Below, one piece after another: positions 35,871-47,640 of a stretch of 64,000 nt of DNA (positions are counted from its first letter, which is position 1; every line of letters starts with the position of its first letter). The notes under the pieces are model-generated. The model made no database searches. It was not told where the DNA came from and worked only from the letters and a program-made list of their open reading frames with translations. The translations under genes and the position numbers were made by a program. The DNA is from Strigamia acuminata (lineage: Eukaryota; Arthropoda; Chilopoda; Geophilomorpha; Linotaeniidae), in the NCBI GenBank assembly GCA_949358305.1, contig OX442321.1, forward strand, positions 868,001-932,000, given 5' to 3'.

Positions 35871-35969
35871 CTAAGTCAGAATTTTGGAAACAAAATGGAC
35901 GGTTTGACGTGTGGTTATGTCTGGTTGGAGATCAGTTTAGATTTTTTTTTGGGTTGGATTCAAAGTGGA

Positions 35970-36480
35970 TGTGAAGTTGATTAAAATGTTGGTTGGAAAA
36001 GCGAATAAAAAGTGAGGTTTTGGTTGAAAGTTTGAATAAAAATTGATGTTTTGGTTGAAAAATCGAATAAAAGCGATATTTAGGTTGAAAAATCGAATAA
36101 AATTGATATTTTGGTTGAAAAATCGAATAAAATTGATATTTTGGTTGAAAAATCGAATAAAATTGATATTTTGGTTGAATAATCGAATAGTCGAATAAAA
36201 ATTACTCCGTAATATTTTGGGCGAAAAATCGAAAAAAGTTTATATTTGGAGAAAAATTAATATTAATAATTAATATTAAAATTAGTAGAAAAATTTATAA
36301 TTTGGTTGATAAATGATAAGTTAGTTGAAAAATCGATTAAAAATGATAGGTTGGTTGAAAAATTGATTGAAATTCATATTTAGATGGGAAAATCCATTAA
36401 AATTGATATTTAGGTGCGAAAATCCATTAAAATTAACATTTAGCTTGAAAAATTCATTAAAATTGATATTTGGGATGAGA
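35970..36480 (+). repeat. 30-bp tandem array (TTGGTTGAAAAATCGAATAA unit)
   Basis: An exact 30-bp period in the centre (36,061-36,180), decaying at both ends. The unit is TTGGTTGAAAAATCGAATAA plus AATTGATATT. The words GTTGAAAAAT and AATCGA relate it to the arrays at 34.5 and 38.0 kb. Confidence 0.88.
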
Positions 36481-38035
36481 GATAGATAATTAGCTCTAAA
36501 AATCATCCTTAAAAATCGACTAAAACAACGTTTTTGGCACCTCAATTCCAATGTTCTGACGTAATTCCATGTACAAACACCAGGCCGTGTAGACTGCTGT
36601 TTGTACATCAGCAGCAGAAAGTGACAAAAACGTATAAATATCCATCTCGGTTGATAATAAAAAACAATCCTATACATTAAATCCTATAATCTTTTTTTCT
36701 CCAATTGTTACCGTGCAAGCAAGCGCTCTAACTAATGGATTTCGAGCACAAACCTGAAATTTTCAGAAATTGAATTAAAATGGCGTCAATTTTTTTTTTT
36801 TTTTTTTTTAGTTTTTGAATTATTTTTTATTTCTTTGTATTTTGGGATCTCGAGATTATTTTTATTATCACTATTAATAATGTAAACATTTTTTTGTTGT
36901 CAAAAGATGTCATCTGTCAAAACCCGAGTGAAAAATGGAGGCACGAAATGAAAAAAGCATGACGTTGAAATAACATGAAATTTTTTTTATTTCTTATTTT
37001 AAATTAAATATTTTATATTCCACATTCCCTGCGACATAAACAAACTGGCATTTTCATTTAAAACCACACATTTAATCCATTCGTCAAGAAATATCAACAC
37101 ACAATGCGAAAAAACACAAATTTTGTTTTTATGACGTCAGAAAATGTCAAAATCTAATGCGAAAAGATCAATTTTCGTCACCGTGACGTCACAAAATGTC
37201 AAAACATGGCGGCCGGTTTCAAAAAATAAATTTTTCCTTTTTTATTTATTCGGGGCGAATAAATAAAGAATAAAGTTGGAAGAATGTTAAAAGGTATAAG
37301 AAATGTTTACACTTTTTCATACAAAATAGATGTTGTGTGTTTTACGCCGTTATAAAATGTAGAAATTGATGCGTAAAACTGTTCCCATGGCAACCATTTT
37401 TCTCGACTAGTAATGGCCGTTGCTGATGCCTCAAAACATCCATTCGCGGCTCGCTGACGTTCCGATTGACAGACTGGACTTTAGCGTCCACAATTCACCC
37501 GGATGCGGTTGCCAAGACAACCATCTGCACCTGTCATCCGTCAGCTCGCACGTGTGAGGATAAAATAGAATAAAATAGAATAAAATAAAAAATAAAAAAC
37601 ACAATAAAATAGAATAAAATTTTTAAAAATAAAATCGATTTTTTTTTCGCACCGGAAAATCGATTAAAGATGTTTTAATTCTTTTTTTGTTTTTTGTTTT
37701 TCCGGGAATAATAAATATGGGAGTTTTTATGTTTTTCTGTGGGGGAAAAAGGACTTAGATATGAGCGCAATCAAATTCAATGGCGTGGAAAAGGCCTATT
37801 TCTTTGTGTTTAGTTTAGGCTTGTTCCGGCTTTTTTTGTGCGGTTCTAACATCCATCACGAGACAGATGATGACCACAAAAGTTATACAACTCGAGTTAC
37901 TCTTTACACGCCATTAGGAGAAAGTGGGAGTGAGGTTGGAGAGTGAGATGCGAAGAGTGAAAATTGCGTGAAGGGTTCTCAAATAATGGGATAGGTTTGG
38001 TAGAAATGGAGGTCAAATGGTTTTTTTTTAATCAT
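36481..38035. other. Non-coding sequence
   Basis: AT-rich with ATGGCGGC at 37,206-37,213, a small GC-richer patch at 37,380-37,560 and an AATAAAATAG simple repeat at about 37,560-37,640. No gene recognised. Confidence 0.4.
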
Positions 38036-38830
38036 TAAGTGTTGAAATTTGGAAGAAAAATTGCGATTTTGTTGAAATTTGGAAGAAAAATTGAGGTTTT
38101 GTTGAAATTTGGAAGAAAAATTGCGATTTTGTTGAAATTTGGAAGAAAAATTGCGATTTTGTTGAAATTTGGAAGAAAAATTGCGATTTTGTTGAAATTT
38201 GGATCAAAAATTGCGAATTGTTGACGTTTGTTTGGAAAATTGCGAATTTGTTGAAGTTTGTTTGGAAAATTGCGAATTTGTTGAAGTTTGTTTGGAAAAT
38301 TGCGATTTTGTTGAAATTTGGAAGAAAAATTGCGATTTTGTTGAAATTTAGAAGAAAAATTGCGATTTTGTTGAAATTTGCAAGAAAAAATGCGATTTTG
38401 TTGAAATTTGGAAGAAAAATTGCGAATTTGTTGAAGTTTGTTTGGAAAATTGCGAATTTGTTAAAATTTGAACAAAAATTGCGATTTTGTTGAAATTTGG
38501 AAGAAAAATTGCGAATTTGTTGAAGTTTGTTTGGAAAATTGCGAATTTGTTAAAATTTGAACAAAAATTGCGATTTGTGGAAATTTCACTTAAAAATTGC
38601 GATTTTGTAAAAAAATTTTATTTAAAATAATTGCGATTTTGTAAAAATTTTTATTTAAAATAATTGCGATTTTGTAAAAATTTATAATTATTAAAAAATT
38701 GCGATTTTGTAAAAATTTACAATTATTAAAAATTTGCAATTTTGTAAAAATTAATAATTATTAGAAAATTGCGATTTTGTAAAAATTTATAATTATTAGA
38801 AAATTAAAATTTCGTCCCAATTTGTAAAAA
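38036..38830 (+). repeat. 30-bp tandem array (GTTGAAATTTGGAAGAAAAA unit)
   Basis: Exact 30-bp units, GTTGAAATTTGGAAGAAAAA plus TTGCGATTTT, from 38,041. Blocks with GTTGAAGTTTGTTTGGAAAA replace the basic unit in a higher-order pattern at about 38,220-38,550. After 38,580 the units are degenerate. The repeated LLKFGRKIAI-type translation is an artefact of the 30-bp period. Confidence 0.9.
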
Positions 38831-39419
38831 TAATCGCGATTACATACACAATTGTGTAATAAAATTACGATATTCAAAACGTAAAACAAAAAAAACAATA
38901 ACAATAACAATAACTAAATTAAATAAATAAAAATTAATAATTTTAAAAAAAAAATTTCAACTTAAATTTCCCAAATGAACCCCCCTCCAAAAAAAAAAAA
39001 GAAACAAAGCCAACAACAAGTTTATTCGAAGCAAGAAAAACTAATTGTGAATTTTCGCGTGGCTGGCACTTTGCAAATAGTTTCGTGCGTGAGCTTCACC
39101 TCACCTCACCATCACCATAGTTTGACGGGTTCAGGTACCACCCACGCCATTACCTGGAGATGGTTCGGGGCGCTGTCAAGCTAAAATGGCACGTGTAAAC
39201 TCCCCCTCCCGATCCACCATTCTCTCGTCTGGCAATCGCTGCCACTCAAACAGAGTGGCATCCGTGTAACAAAACAACCAACGCTCCATTGTTTCTTCAT
39301 TTTTCAACCAACTTCCGTGACAAGAAAAAAAAAACCCAAAAAAAAATCCAAAAAATTTATTTTTTGAAATTAATTTAAAATTTCAATAATTTAATGTTTT
39401 GTTTTTTTATTGTTTGGCC

Positions 39420-39640
39420 TTTTGTGGGCTGTCAATCATCTTAAGCCGTCAAGTTGTGCTCGCTCTTTGCTTTTTCTCGAAATAGCCTCGAATGATGAGG
39501 CTATTGTGCGCCGCTCGTAAGATTGTAATTCGTACGCGGTGGCGCGTATCTCGGGTCGGATGCAGTTTCCATGGCAACGTTTGGTCGGAAGGGAGTTTGT
39601 CGCAGGTATCGTCACTGTTGGGTGTTGACCTTGCTTTTTT
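39420..39640. other. Small GC-richer island
   Basis: Non-repetitive, CpG-containing sequence between two related 30-bp arrays. It contains TTTCCATGGCAACG, an RFX/X-box-like half. No exon identified. Confidence 0.25.
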
Positions 39641-39781
39641 TTGTTGGGTGGGGATTGGGGAAGGAGAAAATGGGTTGTTTGTTAGGGTTTTTAAAGTATT
39701 AAGATTAAGGTTTAGGTTGAAATTAATTAATTCTTTTGGGATTATGTTTTGGCGGAAAGGTCGGGAGGTGGTTTTTGAAGA

Positions 39782-40370
39782 TTTTGTGAAAATTTGATTG
39801 AATTTGGTTAAAGTTGCGGAAATTTGATTGAAGTTGGTTAAAATTGCGAAAATTTGATGGGATTTGGTTAAAATTGCGACAATTTGATTGAATTTGGTTA
39901 AAATTGCGAAAATTGGATTGAATTTGGTTAAAATTGCGAAAATTTGATTAAATTTGGTTAAAATTGCGAAAATTTGATTGAATTTGGTTAAAATTGCGAA
40001 CATTTGATTGAATTTTTATAAAATTGCGAAAATTTCATTGGATTTTTATAAAATTGCGAAAATTTGATTGAGTTTGATTAAAATTGCGAAAATTTGATTG
40101 AGTTTGATTAAAATTGCGAAAATTTGATTGAGTTTGATTAAAATTGCGAAAATTTGATTGAGTTTGATTAAAATTGCGAAAATTTAATTGAAACTTTGTA
40201 TAAATTTTATGAAATTTTATAAAGTATTGCGAAAATCTTCAGAAAATCTCAGAAAAAATTGTGAAAATTTCAAATAATTGTATAAAATATTGTGAAAATT
40301 TCAAATAGTTGTATAAAATATTGTGAAAATTTCATAAATTGTTGTAAAAGTTGTAAAATAACTATAAAAA
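39782..40370 (+). repeat. 30-bp tandem array (AATTTGGTTAAAATTGCGAA unit)
   Basis: An exact 30-bp period from 39,793 to about 40,190, then degenerate units of similar words to 40,370. The unit aligns with the 38.0-kb array through shared TTGAA-TTTGG and AAAATTGCGA blocks, so the two arrays have a common origin. Confidence 0.9.
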
Positions 40371-42119
40371 CCGACCAAATTTCATAGAAATCGCATAAAT
40401 TTTATTAAAAATATCTGAATTTTAACTAGATTCTAGCATGGAAAATTTGATTAACTATACAGAAACTGACAAAAGTCCGGGCGTCGCTTTTGACCTTATC
40501 AAAATTCCAAAAAAATTCGTCCAACCGAATTAAATTAAATGTGAAATTTACTGACAAAAGTGAAACTAATTTTTGAGAGGATTTAATTTAAACTAGAGTG
40601 CGAAATTGAAGTGGAAAACGAGGGGCCTTTTGTTCCCTTTATGTGGGGACAATGGAGGGGAAAATGGGGAAATTGGGGACACGGATTGAAGACGGGAATT
40701 AAAACTAGGGGAAACGCTATTTTCATTCCGACTAGAAATTGAGCTTAATGTGCCTAAAATGAGATAAAATGATGGAAAATGTCGATAAATTTCTACAACA
40801 AAAAAATATAAAAATTGAAATAAAACAATTTCCCATCTGTTTGATGGGAAATTGTTGCAATTTTCAAGACCACGCGAATTTGAATAGAAAAATGTACACA
40901 CGAGGTAATATAGGGGTAGATGAGCGTCTACAATTAATTAAAAACGAAGGGTGTGGGATGATGGATGCAAATAGGCTTAGAAATTTAATTTGTGAAATTA
41001 ATTTGAATTTGTCGCACAAAAAAATATTTCTATGTTTAGAAAATTAGATTTCTCTTGTTTGCGTTGCTTTGGCAGCGGGAATCGGTCATTTTTCCTTAAA
41101 TTTCGCGATGGAATTTGACCGCGGGAAATGTGCTTTATTCTGGCCGACCAAACGTCGTCTTACGCCGCCGCCATTTCCCGTACACTCGCGCATGTTGGAA
41201 AAAAAAAATTAGAAAAGAATTTAAAATTTGAATTTGAATGGGGAAATATTTCACATCTTACTTGTGGTGGAAATTCTCCATTTTTTTTTTTCTTAAATAA
41301 ATAATTTCGTTTTATTTCCTGTTTTTGATGAAATTGTCTTCAAAGCATCCGCTCCTTGTTTCATTTACAGTTTCTGCTCGCTTTAATTGCTATTTCGAAG
41401 AAGGAAATTTTCCAAGCGAAAAAAAATTAATAATAATAATAACAATAAAAAAATTACGAAACGGCGCTTTAACAGCCTAATTATGTTAATTATCATCCTA
41501 ATAATTGAACCGTGTAATTTTTTAATTCTCTTTTTCCCCGTTTTTATTTCTTAATTTAATTTTTCACGATTTAAAAAAAAAAATTAAACAAATGATAAAA
41601 TGGAAATTTTCCGTTCATTTTTTGAGCCGAAATTCGTGTATTTCAATCGGCAATTTGTTGACATCATTTCCCAGCGCGGGAATTGCTCGGGATTTGTTTA
41701 TTGGAATTTACTATCCCACAGGTACCCCGATGGTGCACCGAACTTGTTCACGTTTATTTATTTATTTATGGGATTCTCGCCCGTGAATATAAATTTTAAT
41801 ACACAATATCCGCGTTTGTCCGACGCGTTAAACGATATTTCTCACCACAAACGATTTATTTGAAAAAAATTAAAATTTGTGTTTTGTTTTGATAAACGTT
41901 TCTCGTTTTTGCCCGTTCGTGGCTGCAGATTGCGGTATTGTTGACAGCCTGAATGATGTGCTTGGGAGATGTTGACGCATTCGTTATTATGGAGTTTCGA
42001 AATTTTAGAAAAAAAAATTTTTTAATTTAATTTTTTTTTTTTTTATAATGAAAAATGAATATTCTGAGAGGAATTTTTTTTTTTTTTTTTGTGTGGAACA
42101 ATGTGATGTTAAAATGGCA
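40371..42119. other. Non-coding sequence
   Basis: AT-rich with a perfect 13-bp-stem, 5-nt-loop hairpin at 40,825-40,855 and GCCGCCAT at 41,167-41,174. A 92-codon plus frame (40,769-41,047) covers the hairpin, but no domain is recognised. Confidence 0.4.
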
Positions 42120-42960
42120 TTAACAGCTCATCAGAGTAGAAAATGGAATTGGCTAGCCGCCATCTGCCGACAATTTGTGGCGTTGGAACGAGGAATGGGA
42201 TAAAGCTCCGCCCGGCGAATGAAAGGTTGGCTTCACAGTCCAACAACTTCTATGATTATTATTTTCAACGTTCTTCGCGGAATTGCAGCTTCCGCTTTCA
42301 CTTTTCCAACGAACGAAAGAAATGTTTTTCTAATTATTTTCCAAAAAAAAAAAAAATTCAATTTTATTTAAAACAAGCCGCCATTTTTTTTTTTTTTTTT
42401 GTAAAATCAACAACGTCAAATGAGGACAAACTTGTGAAACCGCGAGATATACGCAAATATTTGATGCGTAATCAATGGAAACCGTCTTTAATCATCGCGC
42501 ATGCGCACACACCATTTTCGACGTGCGGGTCACAGATAATTGAAACAAGCGAGCCGCGAATCAAACCCGTTCTGTAAGGAACGAATCAAATTATGTCGAG
42601 CTTCAACAAACATCAATTCACACCCAAAAAAAAATTAAAGAGAAAAAAATTAAATTAAAAAAAAAAATGGCGAAGTTCGAGTGCGTAAACAACGCGCGTT
42701 TCTCTTGTAAAATTAACTTTGATGTCGCGTCCCACGGGTCCGATGAACGGATTACTGCGATTTTTGCTCATTTTCACTCGGAAACCCCAAAAAAATGGCG
42801 GAAGTCATTTTTTGGAGCGTTGTTTCCCTTTAGTGTTTGGAGAGTGACGAAATGTGGGGGTGGGGGGGGTCGGTTAAGATTAGTTTTAGGCCAATCAAGT
42901 AGCGCTGCGTGTTGTCGGGAGTTGATGTTGAGGAAGAAAGGGATTGAGTAAAATGCCTGT
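42120..42960. other. GC-richer island with two GCCGCCAT words
   Basis: Non-repetitive sequence with GCCGCCAT at 42,156 and 42,377 and a near match (ATGGCGGAA) at about 42,795. Two plus-strand frames (42,143-42,577 and 42,667-42,951) are open, the second starting in a good AAAATGGCG context. No domain or splice site supports either. Confidence 0.3.
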
Positions 42961-43099
42961 TGAGTTTAGGGATTATCTGGTATGCAAATCGTCCGGTTGC
43001 TATGGTGATAATTCCTCATTAATTTTATTTTATTTTTTCCGATATCGGTTTATTAGAAATCGATGTTGATGTTGATTGTTATGATTTGGATAACATTTT

Positions 43100-43745
43100 G
43101 GAGTAGTTTGCGAGGATTGTGCAAGAAATGGAATTTGGGAGGTTTTTGATCGATATTTCATACAAAAACATCGAGAAAAGACCGATATTTTAAAAAACAA
43201 AACGAAAAAATCGATATTTTTCACAAAAAAGTGAAATATCGTCCAAAAATCGATATTTTATACAAAACATTGAGAAAAGATCGATATTTTAAAAACAAAA
43301 CACAAGAAAATCGACATTCTTCAAAAAAAATGTGAAAAATCGTCCAAAATATCGATATTTTATACAAAACATTGAGAAAAGATCGATATTTTAAAAACAA
43401 AACGAAAAAAATCGATATTCTTAAAAAAAATGTGAAAAATCGTCCAAAATATCGATATTTTATACAAAACATTGAGAAAAGATTGATATTTTTCACAAAA
43501 AAGTGAAATATCGTCCAAAAATCGATATTTTATACAAAACATTGAGAAAAGATCGAAATTTTAAAAACAAAACGAAAAAAATCGATATTCTTCAAATAAA
43601 ATGTGAAAAATCGTCCAAAATATCGATATTTTATACAATACATCGATATTTTAAAAACAAAATTAAAAATTCGATATTTTTCAAAATAAAGTGAAAAACC
43701 TAAAAAAAAATGTGAAAATCGTCCAAAAAATCGATATTTTTCTAG
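43100..43745 (+). repeat. Tandem array of ~100-bp ATCGATATTTTATACAAAAC units
   Basis: The landmark ATACAAAACATTGAGAAAAG recurs at about 43,259, 43,363, 43,463 and 43,531. Each unit holds two or three ATCGATATT boxes separated by AAAACAAAACGAAAAAAATC and GTGAAAAATCGTCCAAAA. Spacing is about 100 bp, with one shortened unit. Confidence 0.85.
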
Positions 43746-44039
43746 AAAAAAAATCGATTCGCGAAATTAAAAAGTTTGATTAAATTGATAGTCAGAGGTA
43801 ATTCTATTCTGACAGACAGACCGTATTGACATTGCCTCGCTCGGCCAATTTTAACATCACTTTGCACCAGGAAGAAATAAGCGATCATTTCTTGTCTCTC
43901 TCTCGCTATCGATCGAGTGAGACCGAGAAAAGTTCCAAGTTGTTCGGAGCAGAGCACATCCGGGTCTTCCTTTCTCCCAATACGGATAATTCGTGATCTT
44001 GGGCTGTTGGCTTTTACTGCCGAATCGTAAATTTGCTAT

Positions 44040-44110
44040 GCACCCCATACTTAACTCAACTTAACTCGTCTCTCTCGCTCTCTCTCGCCCTCTCTCGCTC
44101 GTTCTCGGCT
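44040..44110 (+). repeat. CTCTCTCG simple repeat
   Basis: A pyrimidine-rich run of CTCTCTCGC-type words, the complementary type to the GAGAGCGA tract at 32.05 kb. Confidence 0.7.
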
Positions 44111-44429
44111 CGACTGCTTCTGTCGCTGATTAGTTTTACTCTCGGACTAGTGCTTTGTAAGGAATTGACCCTCGATCCCGCGCCTTTTATCCTCTTTTCT
44201 CTCTATGCTCGACATGCCGCCTCGTGTCAAATACAGAAGTCCCTGAATCGACAAATGGGCCAAGGGTTGTTGCAGGCCATGTTAATTGCCCCGTTTAATT
44301 AGCCACGTGACAGGCGACTGCTCCTCCTCCATCCCATTACTTAAATCCACTCGAACCCGTGGAATAAATCAACTCGGGCCCCGCACCCGCACCCACAAAT
44401 CACTAAAAACACACATTGAAAAAAAATAT

Positions 44430-45060
44430 TATTTTTTTTTTTACTTTTTAGGGCCCCGGGCCCCTCTCCAGAAATCTGAGGCCCAAAATAAATTCATCAT
44501 TGGAATTTTTTTTAAAAAAATTAAGGTGCGGGGCCCGGGCCCCACGCGTTGGAAAAATAATTATTTAAGGGAATTTTACTTTTCAGGGCCCCGGGCCCCT
44601 AATCCAGAAATCTGAGGCCCAAAATAAATTCGCCATTGGAATTTTTTTTTTTAAATTTAAGGTGCGGGCTTCGGGCCCCACGCGTTGGAAAAATAATTAT
44701 TTAAGGGGATTTTTACTTTTCAGGGCCCCGGGCCCATATGTCGAAATCTGAGGCCAAAATAAATTCGTCATTGAAATTTTTTTAAAAAAAAATTAAGGTG
44801 CGGGCCCCGGGCCTCATGCGTTGGAAAAATAATTATTCAAGGGGATTTTACTTTTCAGGGCCCCGGGCCCCTATCCAGTAATCTGAGGTCCAAAATAAAT
44901 TCATCATTGGAATTAAAAAAAAAAATTATGGTGCGGGCCCCGGGCCCCACGCGTTGGAAAATTAATTATTTAAGGGATTTTACTTTTCAGGGCCCCCTGG
45001 CCCATATGTAGAAATCTGGGTCCAAAATGTCAGGTTGTGGTGGGGCCCGGGCCCCCCCCA
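44430..45060 (+). repeat. ~135-bp tandem array with GGGCCCCGGGCCC blocks
   Basis: Five units in which AGGGCCCCGGGCCC recurs at about 44,450, 44,584, 44,720, 44,857 and (altered) 44,988. Each unit alternates two GC-palindromic blocks (GGGCCCCGGGCCC and GGGCCCGGGCCCCACGCG) with AT-rich spacers such as AATAATTATTTAAGG and AAAATAAATTCATCATTGGA. The extreme GC blocks in AT-rich surroundings are unusual. Confidence 0.9.
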
Positions 45061-46998
45061 CACTTTGAAATGGTAATTTTGATTGGGTTTAATTTTGTGA
45101 TGAAAAATTAAATCGGATCAAATGATTTTGTTGTCACGTGAGAAGGATTGGAGAGTTGATTGGGAATAAAGTAGAAAAGGGGGCGAAATATTGATGGATT
45201 ACAAGATAAATGGGTAATTGACGTGGCAGCAGACATTGCAAATCAATAGGGAGCAGAAATGATTGCACGCACGCGCAGTAGTGGACGGTGGGGAAGGGAA
45301 GAGCGAAGAGGAGAGGAGAGGCGAACGAAATCTATTACTTAAGGGGATAAGTGAGTTTGGGTGTCATTATAGAGAGAAAAGAAATCTTTGTTTGTCCTTC
45401 GAGACCGAATTCAATTTGGACCAATCAACGAATAGCATCATTTATAATCCGTGACAGGTGCGGGGATCCGGCCGAAGAGGGCGCCAACAGGAAAATGAAA
45501 ATGATTCGCTTTTTGAGAATTTATGACGTCAGGGGATGAAGGCAAACTGTATCAATTGTTAATTGCAAATTAAGTCTGGGATTGCTCTGCAATTGAATCG
45601 AGTTACGCTGCACATTTAAATGCGTTATGAAGAAAAATGCTTTTATTCGCGCTATAATTGAATAGAAAATTTGGTGAAATAAATTTTACATTTTTTTTTA
45701 TAATTTTTTTTTTATAATTTTTTTTTTTTTGGAAATGATGCGATTTTAATTGGTGGGACGTGACGTTTTTGATTTATTGTTGTTGTTGGGGATTAATGAT
45801 GGCGTTTTGATTTTTTTTTTTTTTTGTTTAGATGATTTTTTAAGTTATTTAATTATTTAATTGGTCGATAATTTCCGTTTTGTTTAACTTTAATTCCAAG
45901 TCTTAAAAAAATATATATATTATATTCAAAATGCGCATTTAACTGTGCTGCAACGCACCCGAGCAATGCAGGGAAGCAAAAGCGTGCTACATCCATTACA
46001 CAGGAAAAAACAAAAAAAAAATTTAAAATTTCCAAAAAAAAAAAAAAAAAAAAAAAATCTTTTAAGTAATTAAATTAAATTAAGAAAAAGGCCTATTTTG
46101 ACAGAATTGGTCGGGTATTCGTTGCGGAAATGATTTCCTGCACGAGAAGTAAAAAAGAAAATGGTTAACAAGTTTGGCCCATCAAATTCCACGAAGCAAA
46201 ACTTTAAATTGCTTCTAAAACATGACGTTTTATTATAAAAAGCATATTTTAAACTCGTAAAATCTTTTCCACTCTAAAGTGAAAAGAGTAATAAAAAGAA
46301 GAAAATTATCACAAATTGCCACCTTTTCCTCCATTTCACCTCCGAAACGAGAAGAAAAAAAGGGAAAAAGTGATTGGTGACACGACCGACCTGATGGCCC
46401 TTTGGAACGAGGAGCAATTAATTGGTGCGCATGCTCAGATGTCGATCCACTAAATATGCAGATTGAGAGAGAGAGAGAGGTGAGTGGGCGGATGCTGCGC
46501 GCGCTCTTAATTGAGCCGTCGTAAAACGACACGGCGAACCGTAAATTGACTTTCCTTGCACGTTTTATTTCCACGTTGCCAGCGAGGATGATTAACAACG
46601 ACACGATTAAAATTAGGCATCCTACGATAGTTTTGTTTGATCGTTTTATGTTACCACTTATAATGGCAATTGTATAGCAAAGTGCTGATTGAGCGCCGAT
46701 TCGCCATCAATTGCTCTTTGCGAGCGACCTCTGTCGTATAGATGACTTTCCGAATGATTCTCGTTTGATGCCGGCACCTCCGCACTACTGGAAAAGTAGT
46801 TTTGTATTTTTTTAAAATTTTTTTGATTATTATAATGATTAAAACGATTTAAATTTATTTGTATTTTATAATCAAATGTTTTTTCTATTCATAAAATTAA
46901 GTTTTATGCTGTTTTTAATTCAATATACATGCGTGTTCAGTTTATTGGTTGCTTTGTCAAGAAAGCAAACAATTTTTGAATTATTTTTTTTGATTACA
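45061..46998. other. Non-coding; GC-richer island at 46,200-46,800
   Basis: AT-rich first part with long T and A runs around 45,690-46,060. The 46,200-46,800 part is GC-richer and non-repetitive, with a GAGAGAGAGAGAGG tract followed by GTGAGTGGG at about 46,478. No exon or RNA gene identified. Confidence 0.35.
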
Positions 46999-47538
46999 AT
47001 AGGTGCGTTCAATTCTAAATGGTTTTCTCTGTTTTCGTCGTTTTCGCCGTTTTCCCACACCGGATGTAGACGCATTTGACGTCACATTTCGGAAATCGGT
47101 TTTTCTGAAAACCGATTTCATGAAAACCAGAAAATCGTGGTTTTCTAATCGTTCTCCCAAGCCGCCATTTTGTAATCGAATAGATCGGCGGTGGAAGCAC
47201 ACACAAAAATGTAGGTTTATTTAATTTATTTGTATAATTATTATGCCTTTAAGAACAATTTTGGCCGGATCTGTGCGATCGAATGTGGCCGATGTTCGGC
47301 TGATTTCCCGTTCTTAAATGAATAATAATAATACTATTAATTTAAATAAACTTACATTACAAATGCATTTTGTGATTTGTCATGTGATCATGTGCAGACT
47401 GAGCATGCTCCGTGGCTGTTGAACGATGTTGACAGCTGTTGGTAATAACGCTGCTCAATGTTGAAAACCGTTTTCATCGTTTTTGGAAAACGATGAAAAA
47501 CGGTTTTTGAAAGCTATTTTAGAATTGAATGCACCTAT
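46999..47538. mobile_element. 540-bp MITE with AGGTGCGTTCAATTCTAA ends and internal hairpins
   Basis: ATAGGTGCGTTCAATTCTAA at the left is mirrored by TTAGAATTGAATGCACCTAT at the right (one mismatch in 20). Two internal hairpins lie symmetrically: 47,092-47,119 (GAAATCGGTTTTT stem) and 47,464-47,497 (20-bp stem AAAACCGTTTTCATCGTTTT). GCCGCCAT is at 47,161. No transposase is encoded. Confidence 0.82.
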
Positions 47539-47544
47539 CTGTCT

Positions 47545-47640
47545 GTACGTCAAGTGCAATTCTGGTGGTTTGGTCTACTTTTTTGTGTCACTACACAAGT
47601 GAAATGGCTCGGCCAATGGGAGTGAGGCTTATCTTGGAGT
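47545..47640 (+). mobile_element. Family A fragment
   Basis: CAATTCTGGTGGTTTGGTCT, ACTTTTTTGTGTCACTACAC and GGCTCGGCCAATGGG match the right half of the family A elements. It abuts the preceding MITE. Confidence 0.55.

Noticed and set aside
38039-38493. Long open frames with repeated ten-residue units (also at 34,739-34,984, 36,321-36,677, 39,782-40,003 and 43,221-43,496)
   Set aside because: They come from tandem arrays, mostly with a period of 30 bp, a multiple of three, which keeps frames open on both strands. No start context, domain or splice support.
42667-42951. 94-codon frame starting in AAAATGGCG
   Set aside because: The good start context is one instance of the recurrent ATGGCG word; the protein is glycine-run-containing and unlike any family I know.
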